Assembly (NCBI RefSeq): GCF_011455695.1
Contig: NZ_CP015030.1
Span: 1,911,716 to 1,975,715 of the forward strand
DNA from: Mannheimia granulomatis
Lineage (GTDB): Bacteria; Pseudomonadota; Gammaproteobacteria; Enterobacterales; Pasteurellaceae
DNA: 64,000 nucleotides
Reading direction: 5' to 3'
Shown here one piece after another: positions 1-9,718 of the stretch (its first letter is position 1; every line of letters begins with the position of its first letter). The translations under genes were made by a program, and so were the position numbers. The notes below the pieces were generated by a model. The model was not told the DNA's origin and searched no databases. It saw nothing but the letters and a program-made list of their open reading frames with translations.

Positions 1-81
1 GCGGTGATCGTGAAAAAAGTGGATGAAAAAACACTTAGCAAAGTGGGCTTAAACGACTTACTACGCTCTATCGAAGAGTAA
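1..81 (+). CDS. C-terminal end of an unidentified protein (5' truncated)
   Basis: Frame 1 is open from the window edge and encodes 26 residues ending in LLRSIEE, followed by tandem TAA stops. The fragment is lysine- and acid-rich. It is too short to name, and I do not recognise it. It is followed at once by a strong hairpin terminator, so it is the last gene of its transcript. Confidence 0.6.
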   Translation, partial: AVIVKKVDEKTLSKVGLNDLLRSIEE

Positions 82-89
82 TAAATCCT

Positions 90-121
90 CCCTCACTTTG
101 CAAAAGTGAGGGATTTTTTTA
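90..121 (+). terminator. Rho-independent terminator
   Basis: A perfect 10-bp stem (CCCTCACTTT / AAAGTGAGGG) with a 3-nt loop is followed by a run of eight T. It closes the transcript of the truncated upstream gene. An uptake-signal core (ACCGCTTGT) follows at 121-129. Confidence 0.9.
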
Positions 122-141
122 CCGCTTGTAAGGACATAAAA

Positions 142-579
142 ATGAAAAAAATCCTCCTTCTTAACGGACCTAATTTAAATATGTTAGGTAAACGTGAACC
201 TGAAATTTATGGTTCGCAAACCCTATCCGATATTGAAAACCATCTACAACAACTGGCGACCGCTCAAGGTGTTGAGCTGGCTTGTTTTCAAGCTAACGGT
301 GAAGAACCGTTAATTAACCGTATTCACCAAGCATTTCAAAATACTGATTTTATTATTATCAACCCTGGAGCATTTACTCACACCAGCGTTGCGATTCGTG
401 ATGCCTTGTTGTCGGTATCAATTCCATTTATCGAAGTGCATCTTTCCAACGTCCACGCTCGTGAACCTTTCCGCCATCACTCTTATTTAAGTGATGTTGC
501 CAAAGGTGTTATCTGTGGCTTAGGGATTAAAGGCTATGAATATGCCTTGGATTTTGCTATTTCGCAATTAAAAAAATAA
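142..579 (+). CDS. aroQ: 3-dehydroquinate dehydratase, type II
   Basis: It dehydrates 3-dehydroquinate to 3-dehydroshikimate in the shikimate pathway, in the cytosol. The 145-residue length is normal for the dodecameric type II enzyme. Visible family signatures are [19 protein letters not shown] near the N-terminus (catalytic Arg18 and Tyr23), the [10 protein letters not shown] substrate loop, and [14 protein letters not shown] with the catalytic histidine. The frame is open upstream to 106, but the ATG at 142 has an AAGGA Shine-Dalgarno and matches the usual family start. It lies just ahead of a glycosyltransferase and accBC, as aroQ precedes acc genes in related genomes. Confidence 0.97.
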   Translation: MKKILLLNGPNLNMLGKREPEIYGSQTLSDIENHLQQLATAQGVELACFQANGEEPLINRIHQAFQNTDFIIINPGAFTHTSVAIRDALLSVSIPFIEVHLSNVHAREPFRHHSYLSDVAKGVICGLGIKGYEYALDFAISQLKK

Positions 580-593
580 AATAAGGTCACAAA

Positions 594-1376
594 ATGGCAG
601 TTAAACACGAAAAATTTATCATACTCTGTAATGGTCTTTTCCGATTACTTGGAAATATCGTAAAAATCTCAAGCTACCCATTCCATGCTTTATTCCCTCA
701 AAAGCGATTTACGATTCCTGAGTATAGCCCGGCAAAAATAAAATCAAGCAAACAAACTAAAATTACTAAAACGATTTGGCAAACTAACTATTCAAATAAA
801 GTCACATTACCAATGTATGCTAATTATTTGTTTAATCGTCTGATGTCATTAAGTTATGATTATCGCTATATCAGTACTGAAGCACGCGAAGCTTATATTA
901 AATCAAATGCGGATGAACGCACCTTTAACGCCTACAGCAAACTTACCGATGGCGCAGCACAGGCAGATTTCTGGCGAATTTTCACCTTATTGAAAGAAGG
1001 TGGAATTTATATTGATATTGATGGTCATCTTGTTTACCCGCTATCACAAATTATCAATGAACATGACAGCGAAGTATTAATTAAACGCCGTGATAGATAT
1101 ACCAACTTTTTCTTAGCAAGTGAAAAAAACAACTGGATTTTAAGAGATACGCTAGAGCTTATTATCAGTAATATAGAAAACCGTCGTATTGAAGGCGGCG
1201 TTTTTGAGATGACAGGCCCAGAAACCCTAAATAAAGCCATCGGCGATAAATCTGTTAATTATCGCAGAGATAAAGTGACCTGTGCCCAAGGAACATTCAC
1301 CAACGAATATTTCCAATATATCGATAAACCTGGTAGCAAGTGGAATCACAAGAAAAACGAAGAACTACTTAGATAA
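594..1376 (+). CDS. GT32-like glycosyltransferase (DXD sugar-binding family)
   Basis: A 260-residue protein resembling the Gly_transf_sug / OCH1-type glycosyltransferases often found in capsule or LPS sugar transfer. The segment from about 118 to 145 carries the diagnostic block: [10 protein letters not shown], then [12 protein letters not shown] with the metal/nucleotide-sugar DXD at Asp141-Ile-Asp143. IWQTN near 61 matches the family's N-terminal strand. No signal peptide or convincing membrane segment is seen, so it is probably cytosolic or peripheral. The donor and acceptor sugars cannot be deduced. It starts 14 nt after aroQ with an AAGGT Shine-Dalgarno and is probably cotranscribed with it. 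It stands alone, not in a polysaccharide locus. Confidence 0.75.
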   Translation: MAVKHEKFIILCNGLFRLLGNIVKISSYPFHALFPQKRFTIPEYSPAKIKSSKQTKITKTIWQTNYSNKVTLPMYANYLFNRLMSLSYDYRYISTEAREAYIKSNADERTFNAYSKLTDGAAQADFWRIFTLLKEGGIYIDIDGHLVYPLSQIINEHDSEVLIKRRDRYTNFFLASEKNNWILRDTLELIISNIENRRIEGGVFEMTGPETLNKAIGDKSVNYRRDKVTCAQGTFTNEYFQYIDKPGSKWNHKKNEELLR

Positions 1377-1382
1377 CCTCTA

Positions 1383-1432
1383 CAAGCGGTTATTTTTCGC
1401 AAAAATTTTGCCATTTTTAACCGCTTGCTCTT
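1383..1432 (+). terminator. Inverted uptake-signal pair, probable terminator
   Basis: CAAGCGGTTA (1383-1392) and TAACCGCTTG (1418-1427) form a 10-bp stem followed by CTCTTTTC. The arms are uptake-signal cores in opposite orientation, a common terminator design in Pasteurellaceae. It separates the glycosyltransferase from accB. Confidence 0.6.
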
Positions 1433-1557
1433 TTCAAATTTATTATGCCATCCAACTGGTACGATGAATGCAAAAATCGTCCATTTTCGCTAAATTTCTC
1501 AGATTTTATTCGCAAAATTCGCGAAATTCAGGTATTCTACGCACAGAATTTTTAGCT

Positions 1558-1600
1558 CTGCATTTCATTATTTAAGATAAAATGCAGGGTTCTATTTTTA
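1558..1600 (+). promoter_or_regulatory. Possible hairpin in the accB leader
   Basis: CTGCATTT (1558-1565) and AAATGCAG (1580-1587) can form an 8-bp stem with a 14-nt loop, followed by GG and a U-rich stretch. It sits about 40 nt ahead of accB. It could be an attenuator or only a leader structure. No function is shown by the sequence. Confidence 0.3.
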
Positions 1601-1625
1601 TTTTAATCACATACGGAATCTTATT

Positions 1626-2087
1626 ATGGATATTCGCAAAATCAAAAAACTTATTGAATTAGTTGAAGAGTCAGGCATTACCGAATTAGAGGTATCTGAA
1701 GAAGAAGGCACTGTACGCATTAGCCGTGCTGCGCCTGCAGCTGCACCTGCTGCAATTCAATATGCGGCGGCACCTGTGGTTGCCCCTGCACCTGTTGCTC
1801 AAGCTGCTGCACCTGCAGCAACTCCGGCTGCAGAACCGAAAGCTGAAATTAGCGGTCATGCTGTACGTTCTCCAATGGTAGGTACTTTCTATCGTAGCCC
1901 AAGCCCGGATGCCAAACCGTTTGTTGAAGTTGGACAAACAGTAAAAATCGGTGATGCATTATGTATCGTTGAAGCGATGAAAATGATGAACCGCATTGAA
2001 TCAGACAAAGCCGGTGTGGTAAAAGAAATTTTAATTAATGATGGTGAACCGGTAGAGTTTGACCAAAAATTATTCATCATCGAATAA
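1626..2087 (+). CDS. accB: Biotin carboxyl carrier protein of acetyl-CoA carboxylase
   Basis: It carries CO2 on biotin between biotin carboxylase and carboxyltransferase in malonyl-CoA synthesis, the first step of fatty acid synthesis. The 153 residues comprise an N-terminal helical region (1-35), an Ala/Pro-rich flexible linker (about 35-75) and a C-terminal biotinyl domain (about 77-153). The biotin-accepting Lys119 lies in the EAMKMMN motif. It is followed 72 nt later by accC with no terminator between them, so the two form the usual accBC operon. It begins at an ATG with a weak GGAATC Shine-Dalgarno. Confidence 0.98.
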   Translation: MDIRKIKKLIELVEESGITELEVSEEEGTVRISRAAPAAAPAAIQYAAAPVVAPAPVAQAAAPAATPAAEPKAEISGHAVRSPMVGTFYRSPSPDAKPFVEVGQTVKIGDALCIVEAMKMMNRIESDKAGVVKEILINDGEPVEFDQKLFIIE

Positions 2088-2159
2088 TCTCCGCTTTCTG
2101 CCCTTATTTATTGAAATAAGGGCAGATATCCAACCAATTCATTTCAAGGGAATCTCCCA

Positions 2160-3503
2160 ATGTTAGAAAAAGTTGTTATTGCAAACCGTGGCGAAATTGC
2201 CTTACGAATATTACGTGCCTGTAAAGAATTAGGTATTAAAACGGTTGCCGTCCACTCAACTGCAGACCGTGAATTAAAACATGTGTTACTGGCTGACGAA
2301 ACGGTATGTATCGGGCCTGCACCATCTGTAAAAAGTTACTTAAATATCCCGATGATTATTGCTGCAGCAGAAGTAACTAATGCCGATGCTATCCACCCTG
2401 GCTATGGTTTCTTATCTGAAAATGCTAATTTTGCAGAACAAGTTGAAAAATCAGGCTTTGTTTTTATCGGTCCAACTGCAGATGTTATCCGCTTAATGGG
2501 CGATAAAGTGTCTGCAATTAATGCGATGAAAAAAGCCGGTGTACCTTGTGTACCGGGTTCTGATGGCCCTGTCGGCAATGATCCGAAGAAAAATAAAGAA
2601 ATTGCAAAACGTATCGGCTACCCTGTGATTATTAAAGCCTCAGGAGGCGGTGGCGGTCGTGGTATGCGTGTGGTTCATCAAGAGAAAGATTTAGAAGAAT
2701 CTATCGCAATGACTAAGGCTGAAGCTAAAGCAGCATTCAATAACGATATGGTTTATATGGAAAAATATTTGGAAAATCCACGTCATATCGAGATCCAAGT
2801 GTTAGCCGACACTCACGGCAATGCAGTTTATTTGGCAGAACGTGATTGCTCAATGCAACGCCGCCACCAAAAAGTGGTAGAAGAAGCACCAGCTCCGGGC
2901 ATCACACCAGAATTGCGTCAGTTTATCGGCGAACGTTGTGCAAACGCTTGTAAAGAAATTGGCTATCGTGGGGCCGGTACCTTTGAGTTCTTATACGAAA
3001 ACGGCGAGTTCTATTTTATTGAAATGAATACTCGCTTACAAGTAGAGCACCCGGTTACAGAAATGATTACCGGTGTAGATTTAGTAAAAGAACAATTACG
3101 TGTAGCTGCAGGTCTACCACTTTCTATCAAGCAAGAAGATATTAAAGTAAAAGGTCATGCAATTGAGTGTCGTATCAATGCGGAAGATCCTAATACATTC
3201 TTACCTTCACCGGGTAAAATTACACGTTTACACGTGCCAGGCGGTTTAGGTGTTCGTTGGGATTCACATATTTACTCAGGTTATAGCGTACCACCACACT
3301 ACGACTCAATGATCGGTAAATTAATCACTTTTGCGGAAGATCGCAACATTGCCATTAGCCGTATGGAAAATGCATTATCTGAAACGATTGTAGACGGAAT
3401 CAAAACCAATATTCCTTTACACAAACAGATTCTTTCAGATAAAGAATTCCGTAAAGGTGGCACTAATATTCACTATCTTGAGAAGAAACTTGGATTAAAA
3501 TAA
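2160..3503 (+). CDS. accC: Biotin carboxylase subunit of acetyl-CoA carboxylase
   Basis: An ATP-grasp enzyme that carboxylates AccB-biotin with bicarbonate. The 447 residues match the family length. The N-terminal biotin-carboxylase fold begins [14 protein letters not shown]. The glycine-rich ATP loop [12 protein letters not shown] lies near 160-170, and [17 protein letters not shown] with the catalytic/metal-binding residues near 285-300. A biotin-carboxylase C-terminal domain follows. It is the second gene of accBC, and a strong terminator follows it. Confidence 0.98.
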   Translation: MLEKVVIANRGEIALRILRACKELGIKTVAVHSTADRELKHVLLADETVCIGPAPSVKSYLNIPMIIAAAEVTNADAIHPGYGFLSENANFAEQVEKSGFVFIGPTADVIRLMGDKVSAINAMKKAGVPCVPGSDGPVGNDPKKNKEIAKRIGYPVIIKASGGGGGRGMRVVHQEKDLEESIAMTKAEAKAAFNNDMVYMEKYLENPRHIEIQVLADTHGNAVYLAERDCSMQRRHQKVVEEAPAPGITPELRQFIGERCANACKEIGYRGAGTFEFLYENGEFYFIEMNTRLQVEHPVTEMITGVDLVKEQLRVAAGLPLSIKQEDIKVKGHAIECRINAEDPNTFLPSPGKITRLHVPGGLGVRWDSHIYSGYSVPPHYDSMIGKLITFAEDRNIAISRMENALSETIVDGIKTNIPLHKQILSDKEFRKGGTNIHYLEKKLGLK

Positions 3504-3516
3504 TCTATTTCAGACT

Positions 3517-3545
3517 AAGGCGAACAAAATGTTCGCCTTTTTTAT
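3517..3545 (+). terminator. Rho-independent terminator of accBC
   Basis: A perfect 10-bp stem (AAGGCGAACA / TGTTCGCCTT) with a 3-nt loop is followed by a T-rich run. Confidence 0.9.
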
Positions 3546-3662
3546 ATTTTTTGCCTCAAACATTTGAACTATATTACTAAATTCAAAAAATGTTTACGGC
3601 TCCAAGGCATTTCTCAGGTAGAATAGCAAATTAACAAAATAAAACCATCACAAGGAGCATCT

Positions 3663-4859
3663 ATGAACATTCCATTCTGCTTACCTGAAAACATCAGTCC
3701 CGAAACATTTTTACGAGAATATTGGCAAAAACGCCCATTACTTATCCGTAATGGTTTACCGCAAATTGTCGGTCTATTTGAGCCGGAAGATATTATGGAA
3801 CTAGCATTGGAAGAGGAAGTTACTGCTCGCTTAATTCAATGTAAGAATGATAAATGGTCTGTTAAAAGTAGCCCACTTGCAGAGGAAGATCTCCAAAAAT
3901 TACCGGAACAATGGTCTATTATGGTGCAAAATCTTGAACAATGGTCACCTGAATTAGGCGAATTATGGCAAGCCTTTGGCTTTATTCCGCAATGGCAGCG
4001 AGATGATATTATGGTTTCTTGCTCACCATTAGGGGGAACAGTCGGCAAGCATTATGATGAATATGATGTCTTCCTTGTGCAAGGATATGGACAACGCCGT
4101 TGGCAGCTAGGCAAATGGTGCGATCCCAGCACAGAATTTAAACCAAACCAGCCTATCCGAATCTTTGATGATATGGGTGAGTTAGTGCTAGATGAAGTCA
4201 TGAATCCGGGTGATGTACTCTATGTTCCTTCTCGTATGGCTCATTATGGCGTATCAGAAAGCGACCAAGGGCTTACCTTCTCCTTTGGGTTACGTTATCC
4301 AAATGCGACAGATTTATTGGAAAATATCTGCAAGACAATTGAGCAACAATCTGAAATTATCAACACTGCAGAGTTTCATCTCCCATTCCGCTTAAGCCCA
4401 AATGAGCAACCGAATGCCTTATTAGATCCTAAAATGGTTAAAGAGTTTAAACATCAACTTATTGATTTGCTACAAAACTCTGAGCAGTTTGATGATATAT
4501 TTACCTATAGCGTCGCAACAGCAGCAAGTACTCGCCGTTATGAACTACTGCAAACTGATAACGAATATTATCCGGACGAAGTCCAGCAAGTACTGGAAGA
4601 AGGCGGTTGGTTACAACAAGATGCAAACGTAAAAATTCTCTACACTGAGAATCCACAGCGCCTTTATGTAAATGGCGAATGGATTGATGAACTCAACGAA
4701 GCTGAAATGGCATTATTAATTCGTATTGCTAATGGTGATTCAATTTCCTGGAATAAGCTTGCCTCTAAAGTGCTAGATCAGGCAGAATTAGAGCTAATGC
4801 TTGATACTATCTGTGATTGGTTAGATAGCGGTTGGATTATTCTCTCTGAAGCGGAATAA
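3663..4859 (+). CDS. roxA: Ribosomal protein L16 arginine 3-hydroxylase (cupin/JmjC oxygenase)
   Basis: A 2-oxoglutarate/Fe(II) oxygenase of the YcfD/RoxA family, which in E. coli hydroxylates Arg81 of ribosomal protein L16. The 398-residue length fits. The JmjC-type cupin barrel occupies about residues 90-215. The iron triad is visible as H130-x-D132 (GKHYDEYD) and the distal H194 (MAHYGVSES). A dimerisation region and a winged-helix-like C-terminal part follow. An AAGGAG Shine-Dalgarno precedes the ATG. The presumed substrate gene rplP is in this window and keeps Arg81. The gene appears to be monocistronic, between the accBC terminator and an uptake-signal hairpin. Confidence 0.93.
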   Translation: MNIPFCLPENISPETFLREYWQKRPLLIRNGLPQIVGLFEPEDIMELALEEEVTARLIQCKNDKWSVKSSPLAEEDLQKLPEQWSIMVQNLEQWSPELGELWQAFGFIPQWQRDDIMVSCSPLGGTVGKHYDEYDVFLVQGYGQRRWQLGKWCDPSTEFKPNQPIRIFDDMGELVLDEVMNPGDVLYVPSRMAHYGVSESDQGLTFSFGLRYPNATDLLENICKTIEQQSEIINTAEFHLPFRLSPNEQPNALLDPKMVKEFKHQLIDLLQNSEQFDDIFTYSVATAASTRRYELLQTDNEYYPDEVQQVLEEGGWLQQDANVKILYTENPQRLYVNGEWIDELNEAEMALLIRIANGDSISWNKLASKVLDQAELELMLDTICDWLDSGWIILSEAE

Positions 4860-4872
4860 AAAAGAGCAGACA

Positions 4873-4926
4873 ACAAGCGGTTATATTTACAAAAAAATTT
4901 GCAAATGTAACCGCTTATTCATTTTT
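4873..4926 (+). terminator. Inverted uptake-signal pair, probable terminator of roxA
   Basis: AAGCGGTTATATTT (4875-4888) pairs with AAATGTAACCGCTT (4903-4916), the single difference giving a G-U pair, and ATTCATTTTT follows. The arms are opposed uptake-signal cores. Confidence 0.7.
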
Positions 4927-4939
4927 AAGGAAACATAAA

Positions 4940-5272
4940 ATGCAAATAGAGCAATATCAACAGTGGGTTCGGCAGTTTTATCAACAACAAGGTTGGTATG
5001 AGCGTAATCCCTTTATGCGAATCACCTATCTTACCGAAGAGGTTGGCGAAGTTGCCTGTGCGGTAAGAGCAATAGAAATCGGGCGTGAACGCCCGGATGA
5101 AACGGAAGAATCTCAACAACAAAAGCGGGATAATCTGATTGAAGAACTAGGCGATGTAATGGACAATTTATTTGTACTTGCGGATAAATACGGCATCTCA
5201 ATGAGTGAAGTAATTGAACGCCATCGAACTAAATTTGAAGCGCGCTATTTGCAAAAAAATGTGGAAAAATGA
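4940..5272 (+). CDS. MazG-like nucleotide pyrophosphohydrolase family protein
   Basis: A 110-residue all-alpha single-domain protein of the MazG/dUTPase-like NTP pyrophosphatase superfamily. The metal-binding pattern is visible as LTEEVGEV (about 31-38) and NLIEELGDVMDN (about 65-76), the EExxE...ExxD arrangement that coordinates Mg2+. Such enzymes hydrolyse nucleoside triphosphates to monophosphate and pyrophosphate, often for house-cleaning. The substrate cannot be told from sequence. It is half the length of E. coli MazG, which has two domains. A TAAGGA Shine-Dalgarno precedes the ATG. Confidence 0.82.
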   Translation: MQIEQYQQWVRQFYQQQGWYERNPFMRITYLTEEVGEVACAVRAIEIGRERPDETEESQQQKRDNLIEELGDVMDNLFVLADKYGISMSEVIERHRTKFEARYLQKNVEK

Positions 5273-5297
5273 CCGCTTACATTAAGTATTCAGTAAG

Positions 5298-5329
5298 AAA
5301 AAAGCCTTGGGAAGACCCAAGGCTTTTAT
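5298..5329 (-). terminator. Rho-independent terminator of the rpsP-rimM-trmD-rplS operon
   Basis: AAGCCTTGGG (5302-5311) and CCCAAGGCTT (5316-5325) form a perfect 10-bp stem with a 4-nt loop. On the minus strand it is followed by a T-run. Confidence 0.9.
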
Positions 5330-5358
5330 GCATATCATCTAAGCTGCTTTGCAACCAA

Positions 5359-5709
5359 TTAGTTGCCGAGACGCTCTTTGATACGTGCAGATTTACCTGA
5401 ACGCTCACGTAAGTAGTAAAGTTTAGCTTTACGTACCGCACCTTTACGTTTAACTGTAATAGTGTCGATTACCGGTGAGTGAGTTTGGAATACACGTTCA
5501 ACGCCTACGCCGTTTGAAACTTTACGTAGTGTGAATGCAGAGTGCAAGCCACGGTTACGAATTGCAATAACCACGCCTTCGAACGCTTGCAAACGTTTTT
5601 TACTACCTTCTACTACCCATACCTTAACTTCTAATGTGTCACCCGGACGGAAGCTAGGTAAATTTTGTTTTAACTGTTCTTGTTCAAGTTGTTTGATGAT
5701 GTTACTCAT
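5359..5709 (-). CDS. rplS: 50S ribosomal protein L19
   Basis: A 116-residue large-subunit protein at the interface with the 30S subunit. It begins [14 protein letters not shown] and contains the family's [20 protein letters not shown] and [15 protein letters not shown] segments. It is the last gene of the classic rpsP-rimM-trmD-rplS operon, 25 nt after trmD and just before a strong terminator. Confidence 0.99.
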   Translation of the reverse strand: MSNIIKQLEQEQLKQNLPSFRPGDTLEVKVWVVEGSKKRLQAFEGVVIAIRNRGLHSAFTLRKVSNGVGVERVFQTHSPVIDTITVKRKGAVRKAKLYYLRERSGKSARIKERLGN

Positions 5710-5734
5710 TTTAAAAACCTTCTAAATCCTAGAA

Positions 5735-6490
5735 TTAACTGATTTTGTGTTGTTTCTTAATTTGACTCAACAACACTCTCTGTTCGTCAGTCAGAGCTAG
5801 GCTATCCAATAGCTCAGGGCGTCTTAACCACGTTCTCTCGAGCGATTGTTGTAACCGCCATTTGCGAATTTGTTCGTGATGTCCAGACATCAGTACTTCT
5901 GGGACAGGCATACCGTCTAACACTTCAGGGCGGGTATAATGTGGACAATCCAATAATCCCTCAGCAAAAGAATCTTCTAACGCCGAAGCTTGCTTGCCTA
6001 ATACCCCGGGAACAAACCTTGCAACCGCATCAATTAATGTCATTGCAGGCAGCTCTCCTCCTGTCAACACGTAATCTCCGATTGACCATTCTTCATCAAC
6101 TTCAGTTTGAATCAATCGCTCATCAACCCCTTCATACCGTCCACAGATTAAAATCAGTTTCTGATTTGAAGCTAACGTTTGCACGCCGGCTTGATCGAGC
6201 TTACGTCCTTGTGGTGAAAGGTAAATTACTTTAGCCTCCACACCATCTACTGCTTTGGCAGCCTCTTTAGCTACATGAATTGCATCACGCAAAGGCTGAA
6301 CCATCATTAACATTCCCGGACCACCACCATAAGGGCGGTCATCTACGGTTTTATGTTTATCGAATGTAAAATCACGAGGATTCCAACACTCAATTTGCAG
6401 TAGGTTTTGTTTAACTGCACGTCCTGTTACCCCAAAATCGGTGATTGCTTTAAACATTTCAGGAAACAGTGAAATGATACCAATCCACAT
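5735..6490 (-). CDS. trmD: tRNA (guanine-37-N1)-methyltransferase
   Basis: It methylates G37 next to the anticodon using S-adenosylmethionine, preventing frameshifting. The 251 residues form the SPOUT (trefoil knot) family fold. Signatures are the N-terminal [13 protein letters not shown], the [11 protein letters not shown] loop, and the knot segment [14 protein letters not shown] followed by [16 protein letters not shown]. It is third in the rpsP operon, with 45 nt separating it from rimM. Confidence 0.99.
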   Translation of the reverse strand: MWIGIISLFPEMFKAITDFGVTGRAVKQNLLQIECWNPRDFTFDKHKTVDDRPYGGGPGMLMMVQPLRDAIHVAKEAAKAVDGVEAKVIYLSPQGRKLDQAGVQTLASNQKLILICGRYEGVDERLIQTEVDEEWSIGDYVLTGGELPAMTLIDAVARFVPGVLGKQASALEDSFAEGLLDCPHYTRPEVLDGMPVPEVLMSGHHEQIRKWRLQQSLERTWLRRPELLDSLALTDEQRVLLSQIKKQHKIS

Positions 6491-6535
6491 AATTAACGCC
6501 TCAAATGCTTTTAAAAGCTAACCGCATACCTGAGG

Positions 6536-7063
6536 TTAGAAACCAGCGTCCCACTCCACCGTAATGGTTTTGGTGGTGAGATCTACTCTTTTAACTACTT
6601 GTTCATATAAGAACGGAATTAATCGTTCTTGTTTACCAAAAGCATCTTTGCTGTTTGCACGCACCACTAGCACATCATTTGAACCTGTTTCCATCATTTC
6701 GGTCACTGTTCCCATTGTGTAGCCTTCTAAGTTCACAACTGTACAACCGATTAAGTCGTGCCAGTAATAATCACCTTCTTCCAATTCAGGAAACACAGAT
6801 AAATCTACACCAATTTCGGCATTGGTTAATAACTGTGCGGCTTCACGGTCTTCCGTGCCTTTTAATTTCACAATCAAATCATTGCTGTGATAACGCCAGC
6901 TTTCTAGTTCGACCGGTTGCCAGTTGCCTTTAATTTTTAAAAACCACGGCTGATAGTCGAAAATGCTTTCAGATTGTTCTGTTGATGAATAGAGGCGCAA
7001 CCAGCCACGGATCCCATAGGTTGAACCTAATTTCCCGACAACTTCGATTTTTTGTTCGCTCAT
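6536..7063 (-). CDS. rimM: Ribosome maturation factor RimM
   Basis: It assists maturation of the 30S head through its contact with S19. The 175 residues have an N-terminal RimM barrel ([17 protein letters not shown], about 7-23) and a C-terminal PRC-barrel (about 95-170, [12 protein letters not shown]). The frame is open two codons further upstream to a GTG at 7069. The ATG at 7063 is preferred because it matches the family start and lies behind AGGTGG. The gene follows rpsP by 33 nt. Confidence 0.96.
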   Translation of the reverse strand: MSEQKIEVVGKLGSTYGIRGWLRLYSSTEQSESIFDYQPWFLKIKGNWQPVELESWRYHSNDLIVKLKGTEDREAAQLLTNAEIGVDLSVFPELEEGDYYWHDLIGCTVVNLEGYTMGTVTEMMETGSNDVLVVRANSKDAFGKQERLIPFLYEQVVKRVDLTTKTITVEWDAGF

Positions 7064-7096
7064 ACCCACCTACTTATATAATTTTGGCTTAAAAAA

Positions 7097-7345
7097 TTAA
7101 GCTGCTTTGCGAGCTTCTTTAACTAAAGAAGCAACACGGTCTGATAAATCAGCACCTTTAGCAATCCAAGCATCCACTTTAGCTACATCTAAACGTAAAC
7201 GCTCAGCTTGGCCTGCTGCTAATGGGTTGAAGAAACCGATACGCTCGATAAAGCGACCATCACGAGGTGAACGGCTGTCCGCTACCACGATTTGGTAAAA
7301 TGGGCGTTTTTTAGCTCCGCCACGAGTTAAACGAATGGTTACCAT
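7097..7345 (-). CDS. rpsP: 30S ribosomal protein S16
   Basis: An 82-residue small-subunit assembly protein, the same length as in E. coli. It begins [20 protein letters not shown]. The frame is open further upstream to 7489, but the ATG at 7345 has GGAAAGG ahead of it and the conserved start. It is the first gene of rpsP-rimM-trmD-rplS. The operon promoter should lie in 7346-7500, overlapping the azoR terminator. Confidence 0.98.
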   Translation of the reverse strand: MVTIRLTRGGAKKRPFYQIVVADSRSPRDGRFIERIGFFNPLAAGQAERLRLDVAKVDAWIAKGADLSDRVASLVKEARKAA

Positions 7346-7451
7346 AACCTTTCCTCTAAATGTTGATAGTAAAAAATAAACCCTCGTTCGAGGTGAGGGT
7401 AACGAACTTGCCTCTCCAAAGAGAAAACAGGCGGTCAAATTATACAGATTT

Positions 7452-7486
7452 TTTGCAAAAAAACAAGGGACATAAAGTCCCCTGTT
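7452..7486 (-). terminator. Rho-independent terminator of azoR
   Basis: On the minus strand ACAGGGGAC, a 5-nt loop and GTCCCTTGT form a stem with one bulge or mismatch, followed by a seven-T run. It lies directly downstream of azoR and before rpsP. Confidence 0.85.
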
Positions 7487-7504
7487 CATTTAAACTGCTT
7501 GAAA

Positions 7505-8092
7505 TTAGAATGTTCCAGCAATGCGTTCTAATTCTACTTTTGCAGCAGCAACCGCTTTTTCTGCCACTTCTGGGCCGTAACCGATACCTTCCGCATAAAC
7601 GAATTCTACATCCGCAATACCAATAAAGTTTAAAACAGTTTGCATATAAGTTTTTGCTAAATCTGCTGGGCCATCTTTGTAAATGCCACCATGTGCTAAT
7701 ACAACAATCGCTTTTTTACCTTTGATTAAGCCTTCAGGACCGTTTGCACCATATTGGAAAGTCACGCCTGCACGGTTTAAATAATCAATATAGGTTTTTA
7801 GCTGTGCAGGAATACCTAAATTATACATTGGCACACCGAAAACTAATACATCCGCTGCTTTTACTTCACCAATAAGCTTATCTGATAATGTTAATGCTTG
7901 GCGTTGTGCATCATTTTGTGGCTCAGAACGAGTACCTACTGCAGCATTGAGATCATAATATGGTAATGGATTAGCACCGAAATCATATTCAGTGATATTC
8001 GCTGAAATTTTGCTTTTAAAATAATCAACTAAGTGATTTGATTGAGAGCTAGCGGCCAAAATACTAGACTTAATAACTAATACATTTTTCAT
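7505..8092 (-). CDS. azoR: FMN-dependent NADH:quinone oxidoreductase / azoreductase
   Basis: A 195-residue flavodoxin-fold protein of the AzoR (acyl carrier protein phosphodiesterase-named) family, which reduces quinones and azo dyes with NADH. The FMN-binding region starts at VLVIKSSILAASSQSNHLVDYF. Further signatures are VFGVPMYNLGIPAQLKTYIDYL (about 84-105) and the VVLAHGGIYKDGPADL loop (about 130-146). It is probably protective against quinone or thiol stress. It has its own terminator and stands alone between rplQ and rpsP. Confidence 0.93.
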   Translation of the reverse strand: MKNVLVIKSSILAASSQSNHLVDYFKSKISANITEYDFGANPLPYYDLNAAVGTRSEPQNDAQRQALTLSDKLIGEVKAADVLVFGVPMYNLGIPAQLKTYIDYLNRAGVTFQYGANGPEGLIKGKKAIVVLAHGGIYKDGPADLAKTYMQTVLNFIGIADVEFVYAEGIGYGPEVAEKAVAAAKVELERIAGTF

Positions 8093-8230
8093 TGGGAATC
8101 CTTTTAAGTATCAAAAATTGTGATTAGTTTATATCTAATAATAAAAAGATAAAGAGAAAAAATGTGAATAAATTATTTACTGATAGGAAACAATTACAAG
8201 CGGTGATCTTTTAGCAATTTTTTGCAAAAT

Positions 8231-8260
8231 AAAAACCCCGATAGAAATATCGGGGTTTTA
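8231..8260 (-). terminator. Rho-independent terminator of the alpha operon
   Basis: AAAACCCCGATA and TATCGGGGTTTT form a stem with a short loop, followed on the minus strand by T-rich sequence. An isolated uptake-signal core (ACAAGCGGT) lies just outside it, near 8197. Confidence 0.9.
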
Positions 8261-8278
8261 GTTCCAAACTTAATTAGA

Positions 8279-8668
<390 letters not shown>

Positions 8669-8698
8669 CTATTCCTTCTTAGAAAATCTATACCGAAA

Positions 8699-9688
8699 CT
8701 AGTCTTCTGCAATACTTGCAGGTGGCCAGTTTTCAAGGCGCATACCGAGTGATAAGCCACGAGAAGCAAGAACATCTTTAATCTCTGTAAGAGATTTTTT
8801 GCCCAAATTAGGGGTTTTAAGAAGTTCAACTTCTGTACGTTGTACTAAATCACCGATATAGTGAATTGTCTCTGCTTTCAAACAGTTAGCAGAACGAACT
8901 GTCAGCTCTAAGTCATCTACTGGACGAAGAAGAATAGGATCAAACTCCGGTTTTTCTTCTTTCACTTCAGGCTGACGAACATCACGCAAATCAACGAATG
9001 CAGCAAGTTGTTCTGCTAAAATCGTTGCAGCACGACGGATAGCTTCTTCTGGATCTAATGTACCATTAGTTTCCATCTCAATAACGAGTTTATCTAAGTC
9101 TGTACGTTGTTCAACACGAGCAGCTTCAACATTATAAGCAATGCGATCTACTGGGCTGAAACGTGCATCTACCAATAAACGACCAATTGGACGGTCATCG
9201 TTTTGAGTATGAAGACGTGCAGATGCAGGCACATAACCACGACCACGTTGAACTCGAATACGCATGTTAATTGACGCATTCTTATCTGTTAAATTACAGA
9301 TAACATGATCGGGATTTACAATTTCCACATCGCCATCGTGTGTGATGTCGGCTGCAGTTACAGGGCCAATTCCAGATTTATTTAGTGTCAAAATAATATC
9401 ATCTTTATTTTGCACTTTTACCGCTAGACCTTTAAGGTTTAATAATACCTCAAGAATATCTTCCTGAACGCCTTCTTTGCTGCTGTATTCATGTAATACA
9501 CCATCAATTTCAACTTCAGTAACTGCACAACCCGGCATAGATGAAAGTAAAATGCGGCGAAGTGCGTTACCTAACGTATGGCCAAAACCACGCTCTAACG
9601 GCTCTAATGTCACTTTAGCATGAGTTGAGCTAACTTGCTCAATATTCACTAAGTGTGGCTTTAAAAATTCTGTCACAGAACCCTGCAT
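8699..9688 (-). CDS. rpoA: RNA polymerase alpha subunit
   Basis: The 329 residues match the E. coli length. The N-terminal dimerisation domain (about 1-235) includes the [19 protein letters not shown] motif. A linker follows, then the C-terminal domain (about 245-325) that contacts UP elements and activators, with [10 protein letters not shown] and [14 protein letters not shown]. It is fourth in the alpha operon. Confidence 0.99.
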   Translation of the reverse strand: MQGSVTEFLKPHLVNIEQVSSTHAKVTLEPLERGFGHTLGNALRRILLSSMPGCAVTEVEIDGVLHEYSSKEGVQEDILEVLLNLKGLAVKVQNKDDIILTLNKSGIGPVTAADITHDGDVEIVNPDHVICNLTDKNASINMRIRVQRGRGYVPASARLHTQNDDRPIGRLLVDARFSPVDRIAYNVEAARVEQRTDLDKLVIEMETNGTLDPEEAIRRAATILAEQLAAFVDLRDVRQPEVKEEKPEFDPILLRPVDDLELTVRSANCLKAETIHYIGDLVQRTEVELLKTPNLGKKSLTEIKDVLASRGLSLGMRLENWPPASIAED

Positions 9689-9718
9689 TTTTTCCTCTCT
9701 TTGCGGTTAAGCTAACTA

